From contig NZ_LMQN01000012.1 of assembly GCF_001425355.1 (NCBI RefSeq), positions 727,254 to 791,253 on the forward strand: a DNA stretch of 64,000 bases. Reading direction: 5' to 3'. Origin of the DNA: Chryseobacterium sp. Leaf405. Lineage in GTDB: Bacteria > Bacteroidota > Bacteroidia > Flavobacteriales > Weeksellaceae. The position numbers and the translations under genes were made by a program. The notes under the pieces were generated by a model, which did not search any database, was not told the origin of the DNA, and saw nothing but the letters and a program-made list of their open reading frames with translations. Below are positions 45,473 through 53,436 of the stretch, piece by piece (the first letter of the stretch is position 1; each line of letters begins with the position of its first letter).

Positions 45473-46195
45473 ATGGAAAAAACACGTATTAATAAATATT
45501 TATCAGAAGTCGGATACTGCTCAAGAAGGGCAGCAGATAAACTTTTGGAAGAAGGAAGAATCACAATTAACGGAGTTGTTCCTGAAATGGGAACTAAAGT
45601 TTCTGATGAAGATGTAATAGAAGTGGATGGAAAGCCGATTCGTGATCCTGAAGAAAAGCATGTATACATTGCCTTTAATAAGCCTGTAGGAATCGTCTGT
45701 ACTACAGATATTAAACGTGAACAGAATAATATTATTGAATATATTAATCACCCAAAAAGAATTTTCCCGATAGGAAGGTTGGATAAACCGAGTGAAGGAT
45801 TAATACTTTTAACCAGTGATGGAGATATTGTGAATAAAATTCTAAGATCAAGAAATAATCACGGAAAAGAATATATTGTAAGAGTTGATAAACCACTCAA
45901 TCCAAGATTTTTGGAAAAAATGCGAAATGGTGTTCCGATTTTGGATACAGTTACAAAAAAATGTGAAGTGGAAAAAATTGACGATATGAATTTCCGAATT
46001 GTGTTGACTCAAGGGCTAAACCGACAGATCCGTAGAATGTGCGAATATTTGGGCTACGAAGTTAAAAAGCTAAAACGTATCCGTATTTTGAATATCAAAC
46101 TTGATATACCTGTCGGAAAATGGAGAGATCTGACTGATAAAGAGCTTTTAGAATTAAATAGACTTTTGGAAGGATCAAGTAAAACGATTAATTGA
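45473..46195 (+). CDS. rluF: 23S rRNA pseudouridine synthase, RluF type
   Basis: RsuA-family enzyme that makes pseudouridine in 23S rRNA. The 240 residues have an N-terminal S4 RNA-binding domain (RINKYLSEVGYCSRRAADKL, 5-24) and the catalytic block IGRLDKPSEGLILLT with the nucleophile D104. The C-terminal half (KCEVEKI, LTQGLNRQIRRMCEYLGYEV, GKWRDLTDKELLEL) resembles E. coli RluF (position 2604) more than RluB or RluE; the latter cannot be fully excluded without alignment. It has its own -7 box and a structured leader. Downstream lies an inverted repeat that may terminate transcripts from both sides. Confidence 0.9.
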   Translation: MEKTRINKYLSEVGYCSRRAADKLLEEGRITINGVVPEMGTKVSDEDVIEVDGKPIRDPEEKHVYIAFNKPVGIVCTTDIKREQNNIIEYINHPKRIFPIGRLDKPSEGLILLTSDGDIVNKILRSRNNHGKEYIVRVDKPLNPRFLEKMRNGVPILDTVTKKCEVEKIDDMNFRIVLTQGLNRQIRRMCEYLGYEVKKLKRIRILNIKLDIPVGKWRDLTDKELLELNRLLEGSSKTIN

Positions 46196-46218
46196 TTATT
46201 CATTCAAAAATATAAATA

Positions 46219-46299
46219 ATGCTTCGACTTTGCTCAAAATGACACTGCTAAAAAAGCAGTTATTATTTAAGTTATCATGGTGAGCGGGCGTCGAAGCAT
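46219..46299. repeat. Intergenic inverted repeat between convergent genes
   Basis: ATGCTTCGAC (46219-46228) pairs perfectly with GTCGAAGCAT (46290-46299); inside, GCTCA with TGAGC, ATGA with TCAT, and ACTGCT with AGCAGT continue the hairpin. The phrase GCTTCGACTTTGCTCAAAATGACA is of a dispersed type I know from flavobacterial genomes. It may also act as a two-way terminator for rluF and the HhH gene. Confidence 0.68.
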
Positions 46300-46319
46300 A
46301 GCAAAAAATCAAAATTTAA

Positions 46320-47624
46320 TCATTTTAAATAGAGTCTCATTTTAGCTTCATATTCAGGTTTTGTCTTCAATAGTTTCCAAATTTTTCTTTCCTCTTTTTC
46401 ACTTAATCTGTAATAAATAATTTTATCTGCAGAATATTTAAAATAAGGGTGGTTTTTCAGCCATTCTTCCGGAGCATCAATCAAAGTATATCGAGGAACA
46501 TTTGAAGTATTCAATTGAGCGGTGGAAAGTAGTTTCTTCACCAATTCCACATCTATATTATATGTCGACAGAATTTGCTCTTTATTCATAAATCCGCCTA
46601 ATTTCTTTCTGAAGCCAATCATTGAGCCTGCACTTTTTTCGTCCAGACCGAATTCTATTAATTGCCTGAATGTTATCGAATTCATATCAACTTTTGAAAA
46701 ATCTGTTTTTTCCTGTTGTTTTATTTCTGCTTTCTGAACGTTATTATTTTGTGCAATATTTACCGGATTAAGCTTAATATAAGGTTTCATTTCCTCAAAT
46801 TTTTCGACAGAAATCACAAAACATTTCTGAATATCTTCTAAACTTTTAAAACTTCCTCGTAGATTTCTATCACGATAATTAACAATTGTCTGCGCCTGCT
46901 TTTCAGAGAAGCCAAAAGATTTCCAGCCATCAAGATCTAAAGTATTCGGATCAAAAGAATGATATTGAATTTTATTTTTTTCTGAGTTAAAATTTTTCGC
47001 AAAACTTTTGAAATCAGCAGGAGTCTTTTCAGGAAGAATAAGATAAGGGGACAGTTTTTGATAATTTTCTTCGTTAATAATGAAACATTCCTTAAACTTT
47101 TCTTTGCTTACAAAACTTCCGCCTAAGTAATTTTTATATTTCAAAATCGCCTCAGCCTGTCTTTCACTGAAACCCATTTTTATCCAATCGGCAACAGAAT
47201 AATGATCCGGATTGAATTTTCCATGAACAGTAATTGACTTTTTCTCAAAGCCTGAATAGTTTTTATATTTCGATTCTTTACTGGTTTCAGGAAGTAAAAT
47301 AAATGCTTCTATTTTTTCGAACTTTTCTGCGGAAACTGCAAAACACTTTTTAAACTGTTCCTTAGAAACGAATTTTCCACCAACAATTTCTTTATATTTA
47401 AGAATTGTTGCCGTCTGTCTCTCCGAGAAACCTAAATTCTGCCATTGTTTTTCATTCAGATCATTAGGGTCAAAATCTGTAAAGTGTATCGGAGCTGAAT
47501 TCTCCGTAATAAATCTGACACCGGAAAAATCTCCTTTGTCTTTACTCGTATACTTTTGAAAAGTAAACAGGATAATCAGCAGCATTCCCATGAATGCTAC
47601 CTTTTGGTAATAATTTCTTTTCAT
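46320..47624 (-). CDS. Membrane-anchored helix-hairpin-helix repeat protein
   Basis: A 434-residue protein from the ATG at 47624 (a longer frame begins with a TTG at 47660). An N-terminal membrane anchor (about 6-25, KVAFMGMLLIILFTFQKY) precedes four repeats of ComEA-like helix-hairpin-helix units, each with the pattern D-x-N-x(4)-W-x(2)-GFSERQ-A-x-I-x-KYK-x(3)-GG-x-F-x-SKE-x-FK-x-CF, the last one more diverged (LIEFGLDEKSAGSMIGFRKKLGG). A C-terminal part ends in YKLRL-type basic sequence (about 385-434). Exposure on the periplasmic side is predicted. ComEA relatives bind DNA during uptake, so a DNA-binding role is an inference only. It ends next to a palindromic repeat. Confidence 0.85.
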   Translation of the reverse strand: MKRNYYQKVAFMGMLLIILFTFQKYTSKDKGDFSGVRFITENSAPIHFTDFDPNDLNEKQWQNLGFSERQTATILKYKEIVGGKFVSKEQFKKCFAVSAEKFEKIEAFILLPETSKESKYKNYSGFEKKSITVHGKFNPDHYSVADWIKMGFSERQAEAILKYKNYLGGSFVSKEKFKECFIINEENYQKLSPYLILPEKTPADFKSFAKNFNSEKNKIQYHSFDPNTLDLDGWKSFGFSEKQAQTIVNYRDRNLRGSFKSLEDIQKCFVISVEKFEEMKPYIKLNPVNIAQNNNVQKAEIKQQEKTDFSKVDMNSITFRQLIEFGLDEKSAGSMIGFRKKLGGFMNKEQILSTYNIDVELVKKLLSTAQLNTSNVPRYTLIDAPEEWLKNHPYFKYSADKIIYYRLSEKEERKIWKLLKTKPEYEAKMRLYLK

Positions 47625-47753
47625 CGCTGTAAACTTAATAATTAAATTAAGTACAAGCAATACCTAAATGCGAAATGGATAATTTTAAGATGGAAATTTA
47701 ATTTTTTATGTAATAAAATAAATCTTAAACAGGAAAATATTTAAAAATTTTAA

Positions 47754-48098
47754 TTATTCGCTGTCTTTTTCTGTCAGAGAATCTTTTAATTTCAATAGTT
47801 CAGCTTTTACAAATTCCAATCTGTCGATTAAAGTAATAGTTTCAGAGATCTTACTGTTAGTCGTCAAAGCGATTTTAGCACCATCAAGAGTATAACCCTT
47901 TTCTTTCACCAAATGGTAGATAATCTGAAGGTTTTTAATATCGTCAGGAGTGAAATATCGATTTCCTTTTTTATTTTTTTTAGGCTTGATAATAGGGAAT
48001 TCCTGTTCCCAATAACGTATTAATGAAGTGTTTACATCAAATGCTTTAGCCACTTCTCCAATAGAATAATACAGTTTATCGGGTAGATTTATTTTCAT
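47754..48098 (-). CDS. MerR family transcriptional regulator
   Basis: A 114-residue regulator from the ATG at 48098. The MerR winged-helix domain reads LYYSIGEVAKAFDVNTSLIRYWEQEFP, then KKNKKGNRYFTPDDIKNL, with a short dimerisation helix (about 75-110) and no ligand-binding domain; length and lack of cysteines place it with small MerR-like regulators rather than metal sensors. A longer frame starting with a TTG at 48119 overlaps the consensus -7 box TATCTTTG (48124-48117), so it is rejected. It is divergent from the AraC-type gene and upstream of the HhH gene on the same strand. Targets unknown. Confidence 0.88.
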   Translation of the reverse strand: MKINLPDKLYYSIGEVAKAFDVNTSLIRYWEQEFPIIKPKKNKKGNRYFTPDDIKNLQIIYHLVKEKGYTLDGAKIALTTNSKISETITLIDRLEFVKAELLKLKDSLTEKDSE

Positions 48099-48116
48099 AT
48101 TAAGAATCCTAATCTT

Positions 48117-48124
48117 CAAAGATA
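48117..48124 (-). promoter_or_regulatory. -7 promoter box of the MerR gene
   Basis: TATCTTTG on the minus strand, 18 bases before the ATG at 48098; it overlaps the first codon of the longer reading frame. Confidence 0.65.
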
Positions 48125-48234
48125 GAAATTTTTTAAAATTTATAGCAAGTAGAAAGGATAAAAAGTTCGTTTTTTCCTTTGTAAATCAAGGTTAAATGTC
48201 ATTTTTCATGCTGGAAAATATATTTTTGTTTCAT

Positions 48235-48242
48235 TACATTTG
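48235..48242 (+). promoter_or_regulatory. -7 promoter box of the AraC-type gene
   Basis: TACATTTG matches TAnnTTTG, 19 bases before the GTG start. A second match, TATTTTTG, lies 14 bases upstream (48221-48228), so two start sites are possible. Confidence 0.6.
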
Positions 48243-48261
48243 ATGTAAAATATAAAATTAC

Positions 48262-49143
48262 GTGGATTCTATTTCTGTACTTAATATTGACTTATTTCAA
48301 AAAGGTAAAAATACCTCCGATTTTTATTTTAGTAGGGTTCAAAATCATTTGATCGTTGGTCATCGCCATCTTGAAAAAGCTCATCGTCACGATTTTTATG
48401 CCACGATACTTTTCACTAAAGGAAGTGGAGTTCATGAGATTGATTTTCAGAAATATGATGTTTCGGCAGGAAGTTTATTTTTTATGTCTCCCGGGCAAAT
48501 TCACAGCTGGGAACTTTCGAGTGATATTGAAGGTTATCTTTTCTTTTGCCTGCAGGATTTTTACGAAATGCATTACGTGAATCAGAAATTAAGGAATTTT
48601 CCTTTTTTTGGTTCTGTTAATTTTCCTAGAAAACTTCAGCTCAATTCGGAAGAATTATATGAAAATATCAACTTATTTTTGGCAGTAGAAAAAGAATATC
48701 ACACTCAGAATATTATGAAAAATGGGTTGATGCTTTCCCTGATGTCTCAGATTTTTATTAATTCAACAAGACGGTTTTCAAGAGATTTTGATAATCTGGC
48801 TTCATCGGCAAGCCTTTCTTATTTTAAACATTATCAGGAATTTGAAACATTGGTTGAAGAAAATTTCACCAAAGAAAAATCAATTGTTTTTTATTCAGAT
48901 TTGTTGAAAATTTCCTCAAAACACCTAAATCGTATTACCCAAACAGTCGTTCAGAAAACGGCAACAGACGTAGTTACAGAAAGGGTAATTTTGGAAGCAA
49001 AAAGAATGCTGATGTACCTGGATGAAAGTCTTGTTGAGATTGCTTTCAGATTAGGGTATGAAGAATACTCCTATTTTGTGAGAGTCTTCCGAAAAACTTC
49101 CGGCTTGACTCCCACGCAATTCATTAAAAAGTATAAATCATAG
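48262..49143 (+). CDS. AraC family transcriptional regulator
   Basis: A 293-residue regulator. The N-terminal half is cupin-like (HRHLEKAHRHDFYATILF, EIDFQKYDVSAGSLFFMSPGQIHSW), a layout that senses a small ligand. The C-terminal about 100 residues hold two helix-turn-helix motifs of the AraC type (VVQKTATDVVTERVILEAKRML; LVEIAFRLGYEEYSYFVRVFRKTSGLTPTQF). The start is GTG at 48262, forced by an in-frame stop at 48253 and a consensus -7 box just upstream; the next in-frame ATG is far inside the cupin part. It faces ccoG with six bases between their stops. Effector and targets unknown. Confidence 0.92.
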   Translation: MDSISVLNIDLFQKGKNTSDFYFSRVQNHLIVGHRHLEKAHRHDFYATILFTKGSGVHEIDFQKYDVSAGSLFFMSPGQIHSWELSSDIEGYLFFCLQDFYEMHYVNQKLRNFPFFGSVNFPRKLQLNSEELYENINLFLAVEKEYHTQNIMKNGLMLSLMSQIFINSTRRFSRDFDNLASSASLSYFKHYQEFETLVEENFTKEKSIVFYSDLLKISSKHLNRITQTVVQKTATDVVTERVILEAKRMLMYLDESLVEIAFRLGYEEYSYFVRVFRKTSGLTPTQFIKKYKS

Positions 49144-49149
49144 AAAATT

Positions 49150-50592
49150 TTACAGAGGCAACTGGAATGGTCCTTCAAAAACGGTTTGAAACGAATCCAT
49201 AAGATCACCTTTCTCGTCGTATACACCGATTGTCATATTTTGCTTTGAAAATTTAATATCTTTTTCTGGGAAATTAATATTAATGTTGCCTTTGAGCATC
49301 TGATCACCTTTTAAAATAATTTTTTCTGATCCAAAATAATCTATTTCTGCATTTTTAGGATTAATTACTTTTATGGTTAATGTTTTTTTCTCGTTCGATT
49401 TATTTAATAGAGTATAAATAAAAGTATTTGTTATTTTTCCGTTTCTGATGAAAAATGTTGATCCTGCTGGTTTGATGAATTTTGCTTCCATTGTACCTCT
49501 GTCATACATTAAAAATCCAAGAAAACCAATCAACAATGTAAGAAAGACCGTCGTAACTTTCATTCTTGAAGTAAACGTAAACTTCTCCTGATTTTCAATT
49601 TCTGCCTCTGTTGCATAACGAATCAAGCCTTTTGGAAGTCCTACTTTTTCCATGACTTCATCGCACGCATCGATACAAGCAGTACAATTCACACATTCCA
49701 ATTGTTGACCGTTTCTGATATCGATTCCGGTTGGGCAAACAACGACACACTGGTGACAATCGATACAGTCTCCTTTTCCAACAGCTTTTCTGTCCTCATT
49801 ATTTCTCCATTTAGAACGTCCTTCACCTCTTTTAAAATCATAATAAACATTAATGGTCTGCTTGTCAATTAACACTCCTTGAAGCCTTCCATAAGGACAA
49901 ACAAGCGTACAAACCTGCTCACGGAGCCATGCAAAAACGAAATAGAATGTGATTGCGAAACCAATCATTGCCAAAAATTTCAGAGAATGATCTGCGGGAC
50001 CTTCCATTATTATTTTGAAAACATCTTCGTAGCCAATAATGTACATAAACATGAAATTGGTGATAACTACCGATAGTAAGGCAAAAACTGACCATTTTGT
50101 AAGTTTTTTTCTAATTTTTTCACCATTCCATTCCTGTCGGTCGAGTTTCATTTGTTTGTTTCGGTCGCCTTCAATCCAATATTCAACTTTTCTGAAAACA
50201 TTTTCCATAAAAATCGTTTGTGGACAGAGCCAGCCGCAGAAAATCCTTCCGAAAACTACAGTAAAAAGCATGACGAAAATTACCGAAGTTACAGCTCCTA
50301 ATGCCAAAATGAAGAAATCCTGTAAGTAAAAAGGTTGCCCAAAAATGAAAAATTTTCTGTCGATAACATTAAAAAGAAAAAATGGATTGTTATTGATTTT
50401 CACAAAGGGTAATCCGAAAAATAATGTTAATAAAACAGAGCTTGTATAGTTTCTGTAATTCGTGTATTTTCCCTTTGGCTTTCGGGGATACACCCATTTT
50501 CTCTTTCCGGTTTCGTCCATTGTTCCTACGGAATTTCTGAAGTTATCGTGATCGATTTCCGGAGTTTGAAAATTGTCGGATTGTAGGCTCAT
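49150..50592 (-). CDS. ccoG: Cytochrome c oxidase accessory protein CcoG
   Basis: Membrane-bound iron-sulfur protein (FixG/CcoG) that supports copper handling during cbb3-type cytochrome oxidase assembly. 480 residues from the ATG at 50592; the longer frame begins with a TTG. Several membrane segments lie in the N-terminal half, with cysteine motifs GRIFCGWLCPQTIF and EQVCTLVCPYGRLQG characteristic of the family, then two ferredoxin-type 4Fe-4S motifs (CIDCHQCVVVCPTG and CVNCTACIDAC). The C-terminal third is an Ig-like periplasmic domain (FIRNGKITNTFIYTLLNKS). The ccoNOP genes are not in the window. Confidence 0.95.
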   Translation of the reverse strand: MSLQSDNFQTPEIDHDNFRNSVGTMDETGKRKWVYPRKPKGKYTNYRNYTSSVLLTLFFGLPFVKINNNPFFLFNVIDRKFFIFGQPFYLQDFFILALGAVTSVIFVMLFTVVFGRIFCGWLCPQTIFMENVFRKVEYWIEGDRNKQMKLDRQEWNGEKIRKKLTKWSVFALLSVVITNFMFMYIIGYEDVFKIIMEGPADHSLKFLAMIGFAITFYFVFAWLREQVCTLVCPYGRLQGVLIDKQTINVYYDFKRGEGRSKWRNNEDRKAVGKGDCIDCHQCVVVCPTGIDIRNGQQLECVNCTACIDACDEVMEKVGLPKGLIRYATEAEIENQEKFTFTSRMKVTTVFLTLLIGFLGFLMYDRGTMEAKFIKPAGSTFFIRNGKITNTFIYTLLNKSNEKKTLTIKVINPKNAEIDYFGSEKIILKGDQMLKGNININFPEKDIKFSKQNMTIGVYDEKGDLMDSFQTVFEGPFQLPL

Positions 50593-50853
50593 CTTCTTAA
50601 TTTTAATTGAAAGTTGCAAGAGAATTTGTATTAATTGACTTTACATTCTCATTGTGAATATTTAGTGTTGAAATTTTTTACCATTTAAACGTTTACAAAG
50701 CTCTTAAATAATGGATTTCAGAACTAATATTATCTACTTATGAAATGATACAATTCAGACATTTTGAATATTTTTTTATTTCATTAAAACAAAAAAAATA
50801 AACTTTAAATCTGATTTACATATCGTAAATTGTAATCTTAAAAAAAGGGTGAT

Positions 50854-51747
50854 ATGAAAAATATCGTAAAGGCTGGTGCGATTGGTTTGGTTTTCGCATT
50901 AGTGAGTTGTAAATCAGTAAATTCTAATAAAATGTTCTATGATGGGGTGCAGCCGGAGAAAGTTTCGGATCAATTCAGTTTTGCAGAAGGTCCGTCTTCG
51001 GATAAAGAAGGTAATGTTTATTTTACCGATCAGCCCAATGATAAAATTTATTTTTGGGACTGGAAAACAAATAAAATCGTTGAGTTTTTAGATAAAACCG
51101 GAAGAGCAAACGGAACACATTTCGATAAAGATGATAATCTGATTACGTGTTCGGATGACAACGGTGAAATCTGGAAAATTTCAAAAGACAAAAAAGTTCA
51201 GGTACTGTTGAAAGATTTTGAAGGGAAAAGATTAAACGGTCCAAATGATGTCTGGAATGATAAGTTTGGAGGAATGTACTTCACAGATCCTTTGTACGAA
51301 AGAGATTACTGGAAGAATTTTAAACAGGAAATTCCCAACAAAAGTTTGTATTACAGAAATAAAGAAGGAAAGATTGTAAAGCTTGAAACTTTTACGCAGC
51401 CGAATGGAATTGTGGGAAGCGAAAAGTTTAAAAAACTGTACGTTTCAGATATTGATGCCGGAAAAACGTATGTTTATGACATTCTGGGTGAGGGAAAATT
51501 ATCTGAAAAACGACTTTTCTGTGAAATGGGTTCAGACGGAATGACCTTAGATAAGCTTGGAAATCTTTATCTGACAGGAAAAGGTGTTCATGTTTTCAGT
51601 CGTGATGGAAAGAAAATGTATCATATTCCGATAGATGAAGAGTGGACTTCTAATGTAACTTTTGGAGGAAAAGACAATGAAACTTTATTCATCACTGCTT
51701 CAAAATCGGTGTATATTTTACCGACAAAAGTAAGTGGAGTAAAATAA
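50854..51747 (+). CDS. SMP-30/gluconolactonase family lipoprotein
   Basis: Predicted envelope lipoprotein, 297 residues. A signal peptide ends at C19 (ALVSCKS). The rest is a six-bladed propeller of the SMP-30/gluconolactonase/LRE type: FAEGPSSDKEGNVYFTDQPNDKI, NGTHFDKDDNL, RLNGPNDVWNDKFGGMYFTDP and SDGMTLDKLGNLYLTG hold the expected Glu, Asn and Asp metal ligands. Sugar-acid lactone hydrolysis is likely but the substrate is open. AAGGGTG upstream of the ATG looks like a ribosome binding site but is probably not used as such in this phylum. It ends at a two-way terminator facing the helicase gene. Confidence 0.92.
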   Translation: MKNIVKAGAIGLVFALVSCKSVNSNKMFYDGVQPEKVSDQFSFAEGPSSDKEGNVYFTDQPNDKIYFWDWKTNKIVEFLDKTGRANGTHFDKDDNLITCSDDNGEIWKISKDKKVQVLLKDFEGKRLNGPNDVWNDKFGGMYFTDPLYERDYWKNFKQEIPNKSLYYRNKEGKIVKLETFTQPNGIVGSEKFKKLYVSDIDAGKTYVYDILGEGKLSEKRLFCEMGSDGMTLDKLGNLYLTGKGVHVFSRDGKKMYHIPIDEEWTSNVTFGGKDNETLFITASKSVYILPTKVSGVK

Positions 51748-51753
51748 CTTTCT

Positions 51754-51800
51754 AGATTGAGATTAAGGCTAAATATCATTTATAACCTTAATCTCAATTT
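51754..51800. terminator. Bidirectional terminator between convergent genes
   Basis: TTGAGATTAAGG (51757-51768) pairs perfectly with CCTTAATCTCAA (51786-51797), with further pairs outside; T-rich DNA follows on the plus strand. Confidence 0.85.
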
Positions 51801-51805
51801 TAATT

Positions 51806-53113
51806 TTAAAAAGCGACTTCCATTTTTACTTTCTTGCCTTTTAATTTTTCGTTTCTCAGTTTGTTCAACAAAGCATTTACTTTTTTTCTGGAAACGGCAA
51901 CATAAGAAGTCGTATCTTTCACTTCGATCAAACCAAGTTCTTCTTTCTGAAGCTCTCCTTTTTTCATTAAATATCCTACGATATCCACTTTATTTACTTT
52001 ATCTTTTTTTCCTGCACTGATGTAAACGGTCTGGAAATATGGTTTTTCAGGAATTTCATTATATCCTGCAACACTTTCCTCCGGAGTGTCATTTTTGATG
52101 AAAGGGAAATTTTCTTCAGCAGTCATAATAAGGTAAGCGAAACCTTTTGCATTCATTCTCGCTGTACGACCGTTTCTGTGAATAAAAGCATCTTCTTTAT
52201 AAGGCAATTGATAATGAACAATCGATTCAACCTCGGGAACATCCAAACCTCTTGAAGCAAGATCGGTCGTAATTAAAATTCTTGCAGAATCGTTTTTGAA
52301 TTTCAGTAAAGCACGTTCTCTTTCGTCCTGTTCCATTCCCCCATGAAAGGTTTCTCTGTCGATTCCTTTTTCATGTAAAAGATCAGAAATACGATCAACA
52401 GCCTCACGGTGATTACAGAAAATCAAAGTTCTTTTATTCCCGATTTTACAGATCAAATTAAACAAAGTATCCAATTTTTCTTCAGAAATCGTCATTACTT
52501 TTTTCAACTGAATATCAGGTTTTGCTTCACCTAATTTTAAAAAATCAACAATTTTTTCGTTTTTTAATCCCGTAAACTCAGGAATTTCATCCATTGCTGT
52601 TGCGGAAGTCAGAATTCTTTGTGAAATACCTTTTAAAGAATTAGAAATGAATTCCATATCTTTATGAAAACCCAATTCCAGTGCTTTGTCAAATTCATCC
52701 AATACCAACGTCTGAATTGTTTTAGGATCGAAATTATTATTTCTTAAATGGTAAACAATTCTTCCCGGTGTTCCGATTAAAACTGCCGGGGCCTGAATTA
52801 AATTATTAACTTCAATCTTTTTATCGTGACCACCATAACAAACCGAAACTTTAAAATCTGTTCCCATCGATTTGAAAACCTGCTCAATCTGCAATCCCAA
52901 TTCTCTTGAAGGAATTAAGATCAAAGTCTGAATTCTGGTAGTATTCTTTTTAAGATTTCGAAGAACCGGAAATAAAAAAGCAAGCGTTTTCCCAGATCCG
53001 GTAGGAGAAAGCAGTACGACGTCTTGATTGTTTTCAGTGGTTTTGTATGTAGATTTCTGCATCTGATTCATATCCTGAATCTGCAGTTTTTCGTAAATTG
53101 ATTGTAGTTCCAT
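51806..53113 (-). CDS. DbpA-like DEAD-box RNA helicase
   Basis: ATP-dependent RNA helicase, 435 residues from the ATG at 53113. An upstream ATG at 53158 would give 15 more residues, but the -7 box TACCTTTG (53125-53118) lies between. Motifs: Walker A SPTGSGKT, the Ib block TPGRI, motif II DEFD (in place of DEAD), motif III SAT, and motif VI HRNGRTAR. The C-terminal about 75 residues (VDIVGYLMKKGELQKEELGLIEVKDTTSYVAVSRKKV) match the DbpA RNA-binding domain, which in E. coli targets 23S rRNA helix 92. A role in large-subunit assembly is therefore likely. The DEFD variant still keeps the catalytic D-E-x-D. Confidence 0.92.
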   Translation of the reverse strand: MELQSIYEKLQIQDMNQMQKSTYKTTENNQDVVLLSPTGSGKTLAFLFPVLRNLKKNTTRIQTLILIPSRELGLQIEQVFKSMGTDFKVSVCYGGHDKKIEVNNLIQAPAVLIGTPGRIVYHLRNNNFDPKTIQTLVLDEFDKALELGFHKDMEFISNSLKGISQRILTSATAMDEIPEFTGLKNEKIVDFLKLGEAKPDIQLKKVMTISEEKLDTLFNLICKIGNKRTLIFCNHREAVDRISDLLHEKGIDRETFHGGMEQDERERALLKFKNDSARILITTDLASRGLDVPEVESIVHYQLPYKEDAFIHRNGRTARMNAKGFAYLIMTAEENFPFIKNDTPEESVAGYNEIPEKPYFQTVYISAGKKDKVNKVDIVGYLMKKGELQKEELGLIEVKDTTSYVAVSRKKVNALLNKLRNEKLKGKKVKMEVAF

Positions 53114-53117
53114 TTTG

Positions 53118-53125
53118 CAAAGGTA
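53118..53125 (-). promoter_or_regulatory. -7 promoter box of the helicase gene, almost at the start codon
   Basis: TACCTTTG on the minus strand is followed by only four bases (CAAA) before the ATG. With usual spacing the transcript would begin at or next to the start codon. Confidence 0.6.
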
Positions 53126-53307
53126 GTTGATTTTGCTTTTTCTGGAAATTACATTCATTATTTATTTGAATTGCGTTTACCATAATGATAAGATAATTTT
53201 TATAATAGAAAGTGATGCGAATTTTTAACAATTTATATAAATGAAACAAAGTTTTAGAACATATTTTAAATTTTAAAACTTATAGTATTCAGCGTTAAAT
53301 AATTTCA

Positions 53308-53315
53308 TATCTTTG
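53308..53315 (+). promoter_or_regulatory. -7 promoter box of rpsA
   Basis: TATCTTTG matches TAnnTTTG. Transcription should begin near 53322, leaving a leader of about 115 bases before the ATG. Confidence 0.65.
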
Positions 53316-53436
53316 CACCACTTTTTGTGGGAAAGGTTTGAAAAGGTAAATTATTATAAATTAATTACTTCCGTATTTTTTAAATCCACATTTATTCAAA
53401 CCATTAAAAAAGAAGGAATACAAATTTTATTAGAAA
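53316..53436 (+). promoter_or_regulatory. Structured 5' leader of rpsA
   Basis: The leader can form a long-range helix, GGTTTGAA (53335-53342) with TTCAAACC (53395-53402), closing a loop of about 52 bases that holds further weak pairing (GTAAATTA with TAATTAC). A small CCAC/GTGG hairpin lies at 53318-53330, but it may overlap the transcription start. The last 30 bases before the ATG are A/T-rich and unpaired. In E. coli S1 represses its own mRNA through leader structure, so autoregulation is plausible here. AAGAAGGAAT at 53410-53419 is about 19 bases from the ATG, too far for an SD site. Confidence 0.55.

Noticed and set aside
53410..53419. Shine-Dalgarno-like AAGAAGGAAT before rpsA
   Set aside because: About 19 bases from the ATG, too distant, and the phylum seldom uses such sites.
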